64,000 bases of DNA. It comes from [Flexibacter] sp. ATCC 35103. GTDB taxonomy: Bacteria > Bacteroidota > Bacteroidia > Flavobacteriales > Flavobacteriaceae. Position 1 is the first letter of the stretch. Each line of letters opens with the position of its first letter. Shown here piece by piece: positions 25,643-33,961 of the stretch. A model generated the notes under the pieces. That model worked only from the letters and a program-made list of their open reading frames with translations. It did not search any database and was not told the origin of the DNA. The stretch lies in NCBI RefSeq assembly GCF_001975985.1, contig NZ_MTQF01000001.1:933586-997585 (forward strand), written 5' to 3'. Both the position numbers and the translations under genes were made by a program.

Positions 25643-27004
25643 CTATTTTTTCTTTTTTGCGAAATAATAAGTAAGTCCCAATCCAAATTTGTAATAATAA
25701 TCATCCCGCGTTCCCGCTTTTATATAATCGACATTATCACTGAAATTAATATTTTGTTCTGCAAATAATTTTATTCCAATTCTGTCAGAAACCAAATATT
25801 CAAGTCCTAAACCGTATTGAATCTTACTATATGTATTCTCGAATTTTTTGTTTGTCGCATATCCTCCGCCTCCATATATATAAGGTGTAAACTTGTCTTT
25901 GGGAAGTAAAAGCCATTCGAAATTAAGATCGTACGTAATATATCCCACGTCGAGCAAATTTTTATTCGCAAGGTTTACCACATTTGTAGAGGCACTGATA
26001 TTAAAACCGGGTGTTATAAAAAATTTCAAGGCGCCACGGCCAAAAGGTCTCAAAAGCGGATCTTGATAATCGCCGTCCATTAACGTTGCTCCTCCGGAGA
26101 TTTCGATGGCAAACTTACTTCTTCGGTTTTCTAATTCTCTCCCGTAAAGTGCTGTTACATCTGCAGTTTTTGTTTCTTCGTCATACGCTTTCAATACATT
26201 ATCAACTTCCCATTTTGGTGCATCAGCTTCCCATATATTATCTTTTATTCCTTCAAGAACCAGAGATTCAACGGCTTTTTCTATCGCTTCGGTTACTGCC
26301 ATATGCACGGGTTCATTTGTAGTATATCCGGTTTCAACTTCTAATAATCTTTTAAAGTTTACATATCTGAATAAACTTTGATCAATTGCCTGAGATAAAA
26401 TAGTTTTAGAGACATAAACTGATTTTAGAATTTTTCCGTTTGATGTCGAAATCATTCTCAGATAAATCGTAACACGGTCCTGACGGTATTTTACAGAAGC
26501 GCCTGCACCAAAATACCGTGCACCAAAACCTCCTGTTATTATATTAGAATCATATGAAACTATTCCGCCCTCTAGTAAAACTCCGGCATATAATAAGGGC
26601 GTTAACTGAGGTTCGTTAGGATTGGCATTTTTTACATATTCCTGACGTGTGGCTCTAATAAGATTTCGTTCCTGAAGTAAATTTCCAATATTTTCACGCT
26701 CAATAGGCACAAACCATTTAGAATCTTCCAGGGCTTTTATCAAGATAGAAGTTGCTCCCTGAGTTACGGCTGTACTAAAGCTGCTTCCGTTTTCCTGTGG
26801 TTTATATTGCCCTGTCTGGTCTCTGAATTTATAGACACCAACGACAACGGGTTCCTTCGGTTTTGGCAAATCTTTTAATAAGGAAGTCGCAGGAGTACCT
26901 TCTCCTAAAACTGCTTTTTGAACTCCGGTTGGCTGATTGTAATAAGCTCCACAACCCGAAAAAAGAAATCCTGATAAAATAAGTAAGTAGTGATGTAATC
27001 TCAT
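25643..27004 (-). CDS. csgG: Curli secretion channel CsgG fused to an outer-membrane beta-barrel domain
   Basis: Residues 1-260 match CsgG, with a lipoprotein signal (FLFSGCG, Cys18), VVVGVYKFRDQTGQYK, KALEDSKWFVPIERENIGNL and ITGGFGARYFGAGASVKYRQ near 155. In E. coli CsgG is about 277 residues and forms a nonameric 36-stranded export pore. Here about 180 extra residues follow (AIEISGGATLMDGDYQDP, then YGGGGYATNKKFENTYSKIQ, ending GLGLTYYFAKKKK), which look like an 8-stranded OmpA-type barrel with a terminal aromatic strand. The gene starts 1 base after the csgF stop and is in the operon csgA-csgB-csgE-csgF-csgG. Confidence 0.9.
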   Translation of the reverse strand: MRLHHYLLILSGFLFSGCGAYYNQPTGVQKAVLGEGTPATSLLKDLPKPKEPVVVGVYKFRDQTGQYKPQENGSSFSTAVTQGATSILIKALEDSKWFVPIERENIGNLLQERNLIRATRQEYVKNANPNEPQLTPLLYAGVLLEGGIVSYDSNIITGGFGARYFGAGASVKYRQDRVTIYLRMISTSNGKILKSVYVSKTILSQAIDQSLFRYVNFKRLLEVETGYTTNEPVHMAVTEAIEKAVESLVLEGIKDNIWEADAPKWEVDNVLKAYDEETKTADVTALYGRELENRRSKFAIEISGGATLMDGDYQDPLLRPFGRGALKFFITPGFNISASTNVVNLANKNLLDVGYITYDLNFEWLLLPKDKFTPYIYGGGGYATNKKFENTYSKIQYGLGLEYLVSDRIGIKLFAEQNINFSDNVDYIKAGTRDDYYYKFGLGLTYYFAKKKK

Positions 27005-27005
27005 A

Positions 27006-27410
27006 TCATTGATTTGGGATGATTACTTGAGTTTGTTCTCCGGTATTGGTATCTAATATATTTAATGTGAGTCCGTCTGAAGATGGATAAACATCTACAG
27101 AATAACTCCCAAAGGTGTAAGAACCTTGCTTAATACCATCAGTACCAAATTGCTGTTTGTAGAGTGAGCTTGAAATCTGACTTAACAATTGAGCGTTTAA
27201 ATTGGCTTTAAATCGTTCCAGATCAGTTTGCTGCTTTGTTTCGGTTGTTTTATCCTTCTGCTTATTCTGAGCTTCGGCACTGCTCAAAAGCCATTGATAA
27301 TTAAAGGTATCTCCTCCAAAAGCTGGATTTACAGGTTTATAAACTAAAGCCTGAGCGTTTATAAACGGAGACACAAGTAGAAATACTACCAGGATTATAA
27401 TAAATTTCAT
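27006..27410 (-). CDS. csgF: Curli assembly protein CsgF
   Basis: The 134-residue protein starts at 27410, where MKFIIILVVFLLVSPFINAQ forms a signal peptide; the longer open frame upstream overlaps csgE and is not needed. The mature N-terminus ALVYKPVNPAFGGDTFNYQW fits CsgF well: in CsgF this NPxFGG segment plugs into CsgG and links it to fibre nucleation. The rest is helical, with LLSSAEAQNKQKDKT, and ends in an oligomeric-looking strand. It lies 16 bases after csgE and 1 base before csgG. Confidence 0.88.
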   Translation of the reverse strand: MKFIIILVVFLLVSPFINAQALVYKPVNPAFGGDTFNYQWLLSSAEAQNKQKDKTTETKQQTDLERFKANLNAQLLSQISSSLYKQQFGTDGIKQGSYTFGSYSVDVYPSSDGLTLNILDTNTGEQTQVIIPNQ

Positions 27411-27426
27411 GTCGCTAATAATAAAA

Positions 27427-28157
27427 TTAATACTGAGTGAAATATTTTCGCTGCTTTTCTTTTTCTTTAAAATAAGTAAAGGTGGCATTTACAGATTCCT
27501 CTGCAACGGCATCCAGAAACTCGTCATCCGGTCTGGCTAGAAACTCATAGATAACTTCATTGTCTATGGTTATTGTAATAGCTGTATTTCTTGCGAAACT
27601 ATATTCTTCACCTATTGTTACTATTTTTTCAGCATTTATTCCAATATCATTGTATTTGTAATAATATCGATCATAAAAATCTTTACCAATTTTGGTTTTG
27701 GTATCGTCTGTAATAATTCCTCTTAACATAAAACCGTCAACAGGAAGTACTATTACATTGTCTTTTTTTTTTCCTCGCCCAGAACCACACGGTCTTTTGC
27801 TATTATTTGTTTGTCTTCATCATAAAACAATAATAAAACGATTACCTCATCATCTTCAGACAGGTTAATTTGAGAAGTCGATAACTTTTGCAGTTCGTTT
27901 GGCTGAAGTGTAAAAACGCCAATCTGGTCGTTATTAGACTCATTATTACTTTTAGTATTGTTTTTTATAACAGACATTCTGTAGCCTGCACTTCTAATAA
28001 CATCTGTAAGATTCTCTGCAGTACCGGTAATTTTTACGTTTCCTTCAATTTTTTCAATTTCAAGTTTCGCCTTTATTTTATCCTGAGGCACCTGACCATA
28101 TATTGTGGCAGTAAAAATTAGAAATATCAAAATAATATGTCGGTTTATATAACGCAT
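27427..28157 (-). CDS. csgE: CsgH-like plus CsgE curli export protein, frame interrupted at an A10 tract
   Basis: The first frame (27753-28157) gives a signal peptide and a small beta-sandwich with LEIEKIEGNVKITGTAENLT, like CsgH. It stops after GEEKKKTM. A second frame (27427-27729 and upstream) gives DNVIVLPVDGFMLRGIITDD and a CsgE domain with KDFYDRYYYKYNDIG. They join if the tract of ten A's (27763-27772 as T's) had one more A or two fewer. The CsgE part alone has no signal peptide. CsgE is the cap and targeting factor of the CsgG pore. The joined product would be 243 residues. The break could be slippage, phase variation or a consensus error. Confidence 0.8.
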
Positions 28158-28166
28158 GTTTCAAGT

Positions 28167-28688
28167 TTAGTTGTTGATAAGAATTATCGAAGCTCCATTG
28201 CCTGTTTGTGTAATTCTCATATTTTTTGACAGCGAATTGGTTCCAATATTCTGAATCTTCTGATTGTCTCCTTTTTGAATCATTTCCATATTTACATTAT
28301 AATTGGTATATAATGTAAAATCAGAAATTTTGTTGTTATTGCCTTTCTGAACAATATTTTGTGTAATTGTTTTAGCATTTTTATCTAAAAACAATTGATT
28401 GTAATCTCCTTTTTGATCTACGGCAATTTTAGTTTCATTTGATTTTAAAACTGCTGTTACTTGGTTTAAATCTCCTATTTGCTGTATCTGAATACCGGAC
28501 GGGATTTTAAGATTTAAATCCTTTTGTTCTTTTTTATCCATTAAGGAAACGATACTTAAAGCCACTTGTTTTGAATTAAACAGCGAGGAGCTATAATTTT
28601 TAAAATCTGAATTATCATCTTTTTCCTGTGCATAAAAAACGGATGAAAAGAGAAAAACAACTACAATATTTAAAATGAAATTCTTCAT
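28167..28688 (-). CDS. Curlin-repeat protein, probable minor subunit (CsgB-like)
   Basis: The 173-residue protein starts with a signal peptide (VVVFLFSSVFYAQ). After a low-complexity region it carries degenerate curlin-type repeats with Q-x-G-x-x-N spacing: QQIGDLNQ near 80, DQKGDYNQ, QKGNNNKI, QKGDNQKI and TQTGNGASI at the end. Such repeats stack as beta-helical rungs in amyloid. Position next to the major subunit, plus repeats that are fewer and less regular, suggests the nucleator role of CsgB, but this is inference. It lies 9 bases upstream of the CsgH/CsgE gene. Confidence 0.8.
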   Translation of the reverse strand: MKNFILNIVVVFLFSSVFYAQEKDDNSDFKNYSSSLFNSKQVALSIVSLMDKKEQKDLNLKIPSGIQIQQIGDLNQVTAVLKSNETKIAVDQKGDYNQLFLDKNAKTITQNIVQKGNNNKISDFTLYTNYNVNMEMIQKGDNQKIQNIGTNSLSKNMRITQTGNGASIILINN

Positions 28689-28709
28689 CTTGATCTCTTT
28701 AGATTAAAA

Positions 28710-28744
28710 AAATGAGATAGTCACGTTGTACGACTATCTCATTT
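28710..28744 (-). terminator. Hairpin between the major curlin gene and the rest of the operon
   Basis: AAATGAGATAGTC and GACTATCTCATTT form a 13-bp stem around a 9-base loop, followed on the minus strand by a T-run. It is placed in the 69 bases after the csgA-like stop, so it could partly stop transcription and leave the subunit mRNA in excess. Confidence 0.8.
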
Positions 28745-28757
28745 GTATTTTTAAGCA

Positions 28758-29669
28758 TTAGTTACTTTGTGCTACAGTAGATAAGTTCAATGTACCTTGT
28801 TGAATTACTACACTTGCATTACCTGCAAAACTAGATGGGAATGTAGAATTTTGTGTTGCATAAGATTTGTTTCCAGTTCCTTCCTGCAATACATTTTCAA
28901 GATTTTTAATGCCTGTTTGTGTAACATTAGCAATATTGTTATCACCATATTGATAATGGTTTGACACATTTTTATTGGCAGAAGAAGCCAGTACTGATGC
29001 ATTCTGAACCTGGCTGGAACTGTTATTATAACCTCCCTGACTTGTGTAAGCTTCATTATAATTCCCTGTTTGGGTTTGAGTAGCTTCATTGCTTCCGTGA
29101 GGTTTTGCCGGAATTGAGGTTGTTAAAGGCAGCATTCCTGTAAAAACGGAAGCGCTTGCAACAGGATTTCCTGAAGTTCCCTGATCAACAGTGGCTTTAT
29201 TATGATTTCCGGTTTGTGTTTGGGTGGCAACATCCTCACCTATTAAATTACCTGAAAAACCTAATCCGTAAGCAATATTGGTTTCGTCTTGCCAGATTGT
29301 AGCCTCATTTTCATTCCCTACCTGAGTTTGATAAGCTTTGTTTCTCCAGTTATTTTGAGAAATAAAAGCTTTATTCAATTTACCATCCTGAGATACCTGA
29401 GCTAAATTGTCATGCGAAATATTCCCTATCAATGGTAATGTAATTTGACCCGGATTTACACCTTGGTACACATCTGCTTCATTTTTGAAATTTTTCTGGA
29501 TAACACTTGATTTCTGACTTGTCCCAATTTGGTTAACATACGCATCCTGAGTTGATCCGGTTTGATTAACATAACTGCTATTAGGGCTGTAAGTTCCCGG
29601 TAAAACCTGCGCAAAGGCTGCGACTCCCACAAAAAGCATCGCTGAGATGCTTAAAATTACTTTTTTCAT
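28758..29669 (-). CDS. csgA: Major curlin subunit, CsgA-like
   Basis: The start at 29669 opens a signal peptide (MLFVGVAAFAQ), with 303 residues. The mature part is a run of curlin repeats of about 20-25 residues built on Q/N-x-x-x-G-x-x-N: QTGSTQDAYVNQIG, SQDGKLNKAFISQNN, TQTGNHNKATVDQG, TQTGNYNEAYTSQGG, YGDNNIANVTQTG, QEGTGNKSYATQ and QQGTLNLSTVAQSN. These are the amyloid rungs of curli fibres. It is about twice the length of E. coli CsgA. It is the first gene of the curli operon. Confidence 0.88.
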   Translation of the reverse strand: MKKVILSISAMLFVGVAAFAQVLPGTYSPNSSYVNQTGSTQDAYVNQIGTSQKSSVIQKNFKNEADVYQGVNPGQITLPLIGNISHDNLAQVSQDGKLNKAFISQNNWRNKAYQTQVGNENEATIWQDETNIAYGLGFSGNLIGEDVATQTQTGNHNKATVDQGTSGNPVASASVFTGMLPLTTSIPAKPHGSNEATQTQTGNYNEAYTSQGGYNNSSSQVQNASVLASSANKNVSNHYQYGDNNIANVTQTGIKNLENVLQEGTGNKSYATQNSTFPSSFAGNASVVIQQGTLNLSTVAQSN

Positions 29670-30016
29670 AATAGATATATTTAATTGGTTATTAATACAA
29701 CTTATTATGTAGGTAAGGAGGATTTGGGGAAATCGCGCTATCAAAATCGTCATTCGAAAATAAAATCAGAACGATTATTTTCTTTCTTCATGATCAAAAT
29801 TAGAAAACTTATCGAAAATCAAATCAAGTATAAACAGCTATTTTTCAATAGATTAATAACTTTTCGATGAAGTGTAAAACTATCTCGATGAACTGCGGAA
29901 ATCTTTAAAAATATAAGTAGGAAATTACTTTGTTATTGTATTTTATTCATATTTAACCTGTTAGATATGACAAAAACAACGCTGATTGTATATTATTTTA
30001 GCATTAAAACAAAAAT
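29670..30016. other. Upstream region of the curli operon
   Basis: This non-coding space of about 350 bases lies between the csgA start and the glnN terminator. It contains a pair of CGATGAA direct repeats near 29867 and 29886. I see no clear TAnnTTTG box in the right position and no riboswitch fold I can name. It should hold the curli promoter. Confidence 0.5.
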
Positions 30017-30038
30017 AGCCCACCTTAATTGGTGGGCT
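30017..30038 (-). terminator. Terminator of glnN
   Basis: AGCCCACC pairs with GGTGGGCT across TTAATT. It lies 24 bases after the glnN stop and leads into ATTTTTGTTTT on the minus strand. Confidence 0.85.
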
Positions 30039-30061
30039 TTGCTATAATTGTTGCTTACGTA

Positions 30062-32251
30062 TTACTTGGTAAATAGTAATTCTCTGTATTTAGTCAATGT
30101 CCAGCTTTCGTCATCTACTAATAGTTCCAGTTTATCGCAATGGTTACGAATATCCTCAAAATAAGGTTTTACTTTATTACAATAATCCTCTGCCATTTTT
30201 TGGGCATCTGTCAAATGATTCGCTGATCTTCTTTCATTAGTCATTGCTAATACTTTAGAATTGATTCCTTCTATATGACCGGAAATTTCCTTTATAAGAA
30301 CAATTTGTTCTTTGGCAATAGTTTCAAATTCTTTTCCGAAGATTTCTTTTAGACCTTTTACATTTTCTATTAAAGTATTTTGATAACGAATTGCTGTAGG
30401 AATAACGTGGTTTCTTGCGATATCTCCCAAAACTCTTCCTTCGATCTGGATTTTCTTTGTGTATTCTTCTAATTCTATTTCGTAACGCGCTTCAGCTTCA
30501 ACATGGTTAAGAATCCCTAATTCAGAGAATAAGTCTAATGCTTGCTTAGAAACTTTGGCTTTAATTGCTTCCGGCGTAGTTTTAAAATTACTTAAACCTC
30601 TTTTTGCTGCTTCTTTCTCCCAGGCTTCGCTATATCCGTCACCTTCAAAAAGTATTTTTTTAGATTGTTTAATATATTCTCTTAAAACATTAAAAATAGC
30701 ATCATCTTTTTTCATGTCTTTTGAGTCAATCAAAGTATCAACTTCTGTTTTAAAATCCTTTAATTGTTTTGCGACAATAGCATTCAAAGTAGTCATTGCA
30801 TTCGAACAGTTTGCATTTGAACCTACTGCTCTAAACTCAAATTTATTTCCTGTAAAAGCAAAAGGCGATGTTCTGTTTCGATCTGTGTTGTCTAAAAGAA
30901 CGTCTGGAATTTTACCTACTACATTTAGTTTTAGATCTGTTTTTTCTTCAGGAGATAATTTTCCTGTTGTAACACTTTCTAACTCTGATAAGACTTTTGT
31001 TAATTGTGCCCCAATAAAAACAGAGATAATTGCAGGCGGCGCTTCATTTGCCCCTAACCTGTGATCATTACTTGCCGTTGCAATAGAAGCTCTTAATAAA
31101 GTCTCATTATCATTTACTGCTTTTATGGTATTAATAAAGAAAGTCAGGAACTGTAAATTACTCATAGGAGTTTTACTCGGACTCAATAAATTAACTCCGG
31201 TATCTGTTGCTAACGACCAGTTATTGTGTTTTCCTGAACCGTTTACACCTTTGAATGGTTTTTCGTGAAATAAAACTTTAAAATCATGACGCTCAGCAAC
31301 TCTTTGCATTACATCCATCAATAAGGAGTTATGATCTACGGCAAGATTTGTCTCTTCGAAAATTGGTGCCAACTCAAATTGATTTGGTGCCACTTCGTTA
31401 TGACGCGTTTTTACCGGAATTCCTAACAACATACATTCTTGCTCTAAATCTCTCATATACGTTAAGGCACGCGTTGGGATTGAACCAAAATAATGATCGT
31501 CAAGTTGTTGTCCTTTTGCAGAGGTGTGTCCTAATAAGGTTCTTCCGGTCATCATTAAGTCCGGACGTGAGTTTGCAAGTGCTTTATCAATTAAAAAATA
31601 TTCCTGCTCCCAACCTAAGGTTGCGGTTACTTTTTTTACATTTTTATCAAAATATTTACATACTTCTGTCGCTGCTTCATCCATTGCGGACAATGCTCTT
31701 AATAACGGAATTTTATTATCTAAAGCTTCTCCCGTATAGGCGATAAAAACAGTTGGAATACATAAAGTTGTTCCATATATAAATGCCGGAGAAGTTGGGT
31801 CCCAAGCAGTATATCCTCTGGCTTCGAATGTATTTCTGATTCCGCCGTTCGGGAAACTTGATGCATCCGGTTCTTGCTGTACCAATTGTGCTCCGCCAAA
31901 TTTTTCTACAGGATCGCTTCCGTCATATGATGTTTCAAAAAAAGCATCGTGTTTTTCTGCTGTTGTTCCTGTAAGAGGCTGAAACCAGTGCGTGTAATGC
32001 GTAACCCCTTTTGATAATGCCCATTCCTTCATTCCCATGGCAATATAATCTGCCAGTTTTCTGTCTATTTTAGTTCCGTGCTGAATCGCATCTCTAACTC
32101 CCTTTAAAGCATCAGAAGTCAAAAACTGCTTCATTGCTTTTTCATTAAACACATTTGCACCAAAAAGGTTAGACTTTCTGTCTATTTCTTCAAAATGTAC
32201 CGGCTTTCTTGTAGAAGCTTCTTTTAAAGCTTGGAAACGTAATGTTGACAT
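30062..32251 (-). CDS. glnN: Glutamine synthetase type III
   Basis: The 729-residue protein is the long type III enzyme, which is dodecameric and typical of Bacteroidota. The diagnostic segment GATVFNEKAMK-like opening (FGANVFNEKAMKQFL, near 30), TATLGWEQEYFLIDKAL near 210, NEVAPNQFELAPIFEETNLA near 285 and HEKPFKGVNGSGKHNNWSLA near 330 carry the metal- and substrate-binding residues, and HRLGANEAPPAIISVFIG follows near 397. It makes glutamine from glutamate, ammonia and ATP. The C-terminal extension of about 170 residues is helical, as in type III. It is divergent from a type II-like enzyme. Confidence 0.92.
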   Translation of the reverse strand: MSTLRFQALKEASTRKPVHFEEIDRKSNLFGANVFNEKAMKQFLTSDALKGVRDAIQHGTKIDRKLADYIAMGMKEWALSKGVTHYTHWFQPLTGTTAEKHDAFFETSYDGSDPVEKFGGAQLVQQEPDASSFPNGGIRNTFEARGYTAWDPTSPAFIYGTTLCIPTVFIAYTGEALDNKIPLLRALSAMDEAATEVCKYFDKNVKKVTATLGWEQEYFLIDKALANSRPDLMMTGRTLLGHTSAKGQQLDDHYFGSIPTRALTYMRDLEQECMLLGIPVKTRHNEVAPNQFELAPIFEETNLAVDHNSLLMDVMQRVAERHDFKVLFHEKPFKGVNGSGKHNNWSLATDTGVNLLSPSKTPMSNLQFLTFFINTIKAVNDNETLLRASIATASNDHRLGANEAPPAIISVFIGAQLTKVLSELESVTTGKLSPEEKTDLKLNVVGKIPDVLLDNTDRNRTSPFAFTGNKFEFRAVGSNANCSNAMTTLNAIVAKQLKDFKTEVDTLIDSKDMKKDDAIFNVLREYIKQSKKILFEGDGYSEAWEKEAAKRGLSNFKTTPEAIKAKVSKQALDLFSELGILNHVEAEARYEIELEEYTKKIQIEGRVLGDIARNHVIPTAIRYQNTLIENVKGLKEIFGKEFETIAKEQIVLIKEISGHIEGINSKVLAMTNERRSANHLTDAQKMAEDYCNKVKPYFEDIRNHCDKLELLVDDESWTLTKYRELLFTK

Positions 32252-32678
32252 GTATATTAAGTTTAAAATTTGTAATCATTTTTACTAAAAAAAGAAGAAC
32301 AAATATAAACAATAAAATAGCCTGTTTTAAAGATAAATTCCGGATTTTTATTCGCTGATTTTTCAACGTTCGCGCCTTTTTTCAAAGAATAATGAATTTG
32401 ATTCAAAGAAATATAACAAAATAACATAGTATTATTCATTAAATAAACATTTTTTGATAATTCCTTAACCTTAATTTACAAAAAACTACCCTGATTTTTA
32501 CGAATTTATTTTTTAATGGTGTTAAAAATTGCTTTTTTAAAAATATACCCCTCTGAAAATTGCGCTTATCCAAAAAATAATACTCAGCTAAACAAAACAG
32601 CCCCCTAATTTTTACGGCTAAAAAAATAAATCTATATTTGACCCAACGAAAAAAACAAAAAAATTAATTTATATTATT
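32252..32678. promoter_or_regulatory. Divergent promoter region between the two glutamine synthetase genes
   Basis: This 427-base non-coding space carries both start regions. TATATTTG at 32633-32640 is a clear -7 box for the plus-strand gene, 38 bases before its ATG. The rest is A/T-rich with no hairpin I trust. Joint nitrogen control of both genes is plausible but not seen. Confidence 0.6.
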
Positions 32679-33695
32679 ATGGCTAAAATTAAGTTAGAGT
32701 ACATTTGGTTAGATGGATATGAACCAACTCAAAATCTTAGAAGTAAAACTAAAGTTGAAGAGCATGAAAATTTCAAAGGAACATTAGAAGAACTTGGAAA
32801 CTGGTCATTTGATGGTTCGTCAACAAAACAAGCCGAAGGTGGATCTTCAGACTGTCTGTTAGTACCTGTTGCAATTTACCCTGATCCAACTCGTATAAAC
32901 GGATACCTGGTAATGTCTGAAGTTATGTACGCAGACGGAACTCCACACCCATCTAACGGTAGAGCTACAATTGATGATGATAATGATGATTTTTGGTTTG
33001 GTTTCGAACAAGAGTATTTCATCATGGATACTAAAACTTTATTGCCATTAGGTTTCCCTGTTGGAGGATATCCTGCTCCACAAGGTATGTACTACTGCTC
33101 TGTAGGTGGAAAAAACACTCACGGAAGAAAATTAGTAGAAGAACATGCTGACTTATGTATCGCAGCCGGACTTAACTTTGAAGGAATCAACCAAGAGGTT
33201 GCTTGCGGACAATGGGAATTTCAATTATTCGCTAAAGGTGCTAAAAAAGCCGGAGACGAAATTTGGGTTGCGCGTTACTTACTAGATCGTTTGACTGAAA
33301 AATATGGTTACTATATCGAATATCACCCAAAACCATTAGGTGATACTGACTGGAATGGTTCTGGAATGCATGCTAACTTCTCTAACGAAGTACTAAGAAC
33401 ATGTGGTTCTAAAGAAACTTACGAAAAAATATGTGAAGCTTTCCGTCCTGTTACTGCTGAGCATATCGCGGTTTACGGAGCTTACAACGACCAACGTTTA
33501 ACTGGTAAACATGAAACTGCATCTATCCACGATTTCTCTTATGGAATATCTGATAGAGGAGCTTCAATCAGAATTCCTTTATATACTGTTCAAAAAGGAT
33601 GGAAAGGATATCTTGAAGACAGAAGGCCAGCTTCAAACGGAGATCCATACAAAATTGCTGCAAGAATTATCAAAACTGTAAAATCAGCGTTGTAA
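32679..33695 (+). CDS. Glutamine synthetase, eukaryotic-like type II
   Basis: The 338-residue protein has the short type II plan (eukaryotic/GlnII length about 330-370). It has KLEYIWLDGYEPTQNLRSKT at the start, LGNWSFDGSSTKQAEGGSSD (substrate latch region), FGFEQEYFIMD near 107 with the metal-binding Glu pair, GINQEVACGQWEFQ near 168, and KPLGDTDWNGSGMHANFSNE near 220. The typical type I adenylylation motif is absent. Both this and glnN form glutamine, so the cell carries two unrelated-size isozymes side by side. A strong terminator follows. Confidence 0.92.
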   Translation: MAKIKLEYIWLDGYEPTQNLRSKTKVEEHENFKGTLEELGNWSFDGSSTKQAEGGSSDCLLVPVAIYPDPTRINGYLVMSEVMYADGTPHPSNGRATIDDDNDDFWFGFEQEYFIMDTKTLLPLGFPVGGYPAPQGMYYCSVGGKNTHGRKLVEEHADLCIAAGLNFEGINQEVACGQWEFQLFAKGAKKAGDEIWVARYLLDRLTEKYGYYIEYHPKPLGDTDWNGSGMHANFSNEVLRTCGSKETYEKICEAFRPVTAEHIAVYGAYNDQRLTGKHETASIHDFSYGISDRGASIRIPLYTVQKGWKGYLEDRRPASNGDPYKIAARIIKTVKSAL

Positions 33696-33717
33696 TTCTT
33701 AGTTTAGAATATACTTA

Positions 33718-33750
33718 AAAGTGCCATCGATTACGATGGCACTTTTTTTA
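33718..33750 (+). terminator. Terminator of the type II glutamine synthetase gene
   Basis: AAAGTGCCATCG and CGATGGCACTTT form a 12-bp stem, then TTTTATT. Confidence 0.9.
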
Positions 33751-33758
33751 TTACCAGC

Positions 33759-33791
33759 AAACCCGACAGGTTTTAAAAACCTGTCGGGTTT
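33759..33791. repeat. CCCGACAGGTTTT palindrome
   Basis: AAACCCGACAGGTTTT and AAAACCTGTCGGGTTT are a near-perfect 33-base palindrome placed directly after the previous terminator. It is of the same family as 17258-17290, and its left half recurs at the window's last 17 bases. Confidence 0.85.
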
Positions 33792-33931
33792 AGTTTCCAT
33801 AATCCCAAGTAACCGCAGAGACACTTTGAATAAAAATCTGTTGGGTTTGCATTTCAATTTCGCTCAATGGGAAAAACCATAAAATTTAAGGTTATTTATA
33901 CTAATAAATTTTTAAGTTAAACTTCAAAAAC

Positions 33932-33939
33932 TATCTTTG
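33932..33939 (+). promoter_or_regulatory. Likely -7 box for the TerC gene
   Basis: TATCTTTG matches TAnnTTTG and lies 22 bases before the ATG at 33962. Confidence 0.55.
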
Positions 33940-33961
33940 TAAATCATTTAAAAAAAGTATC

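Noticed and set aside
28758..29669. Tandem repeat array, possibly CRISPR-like
   Set aside because: The repeats are in-frame curlin rungs of a coding gene with varied DNA sequence, not identical repeats with spacers.
31348..31746. 132-residue open frame opposite glnN
   Set aside because: It lies wholly inside the well-supported type III glutamine synthetase gene and looks like nothing known.
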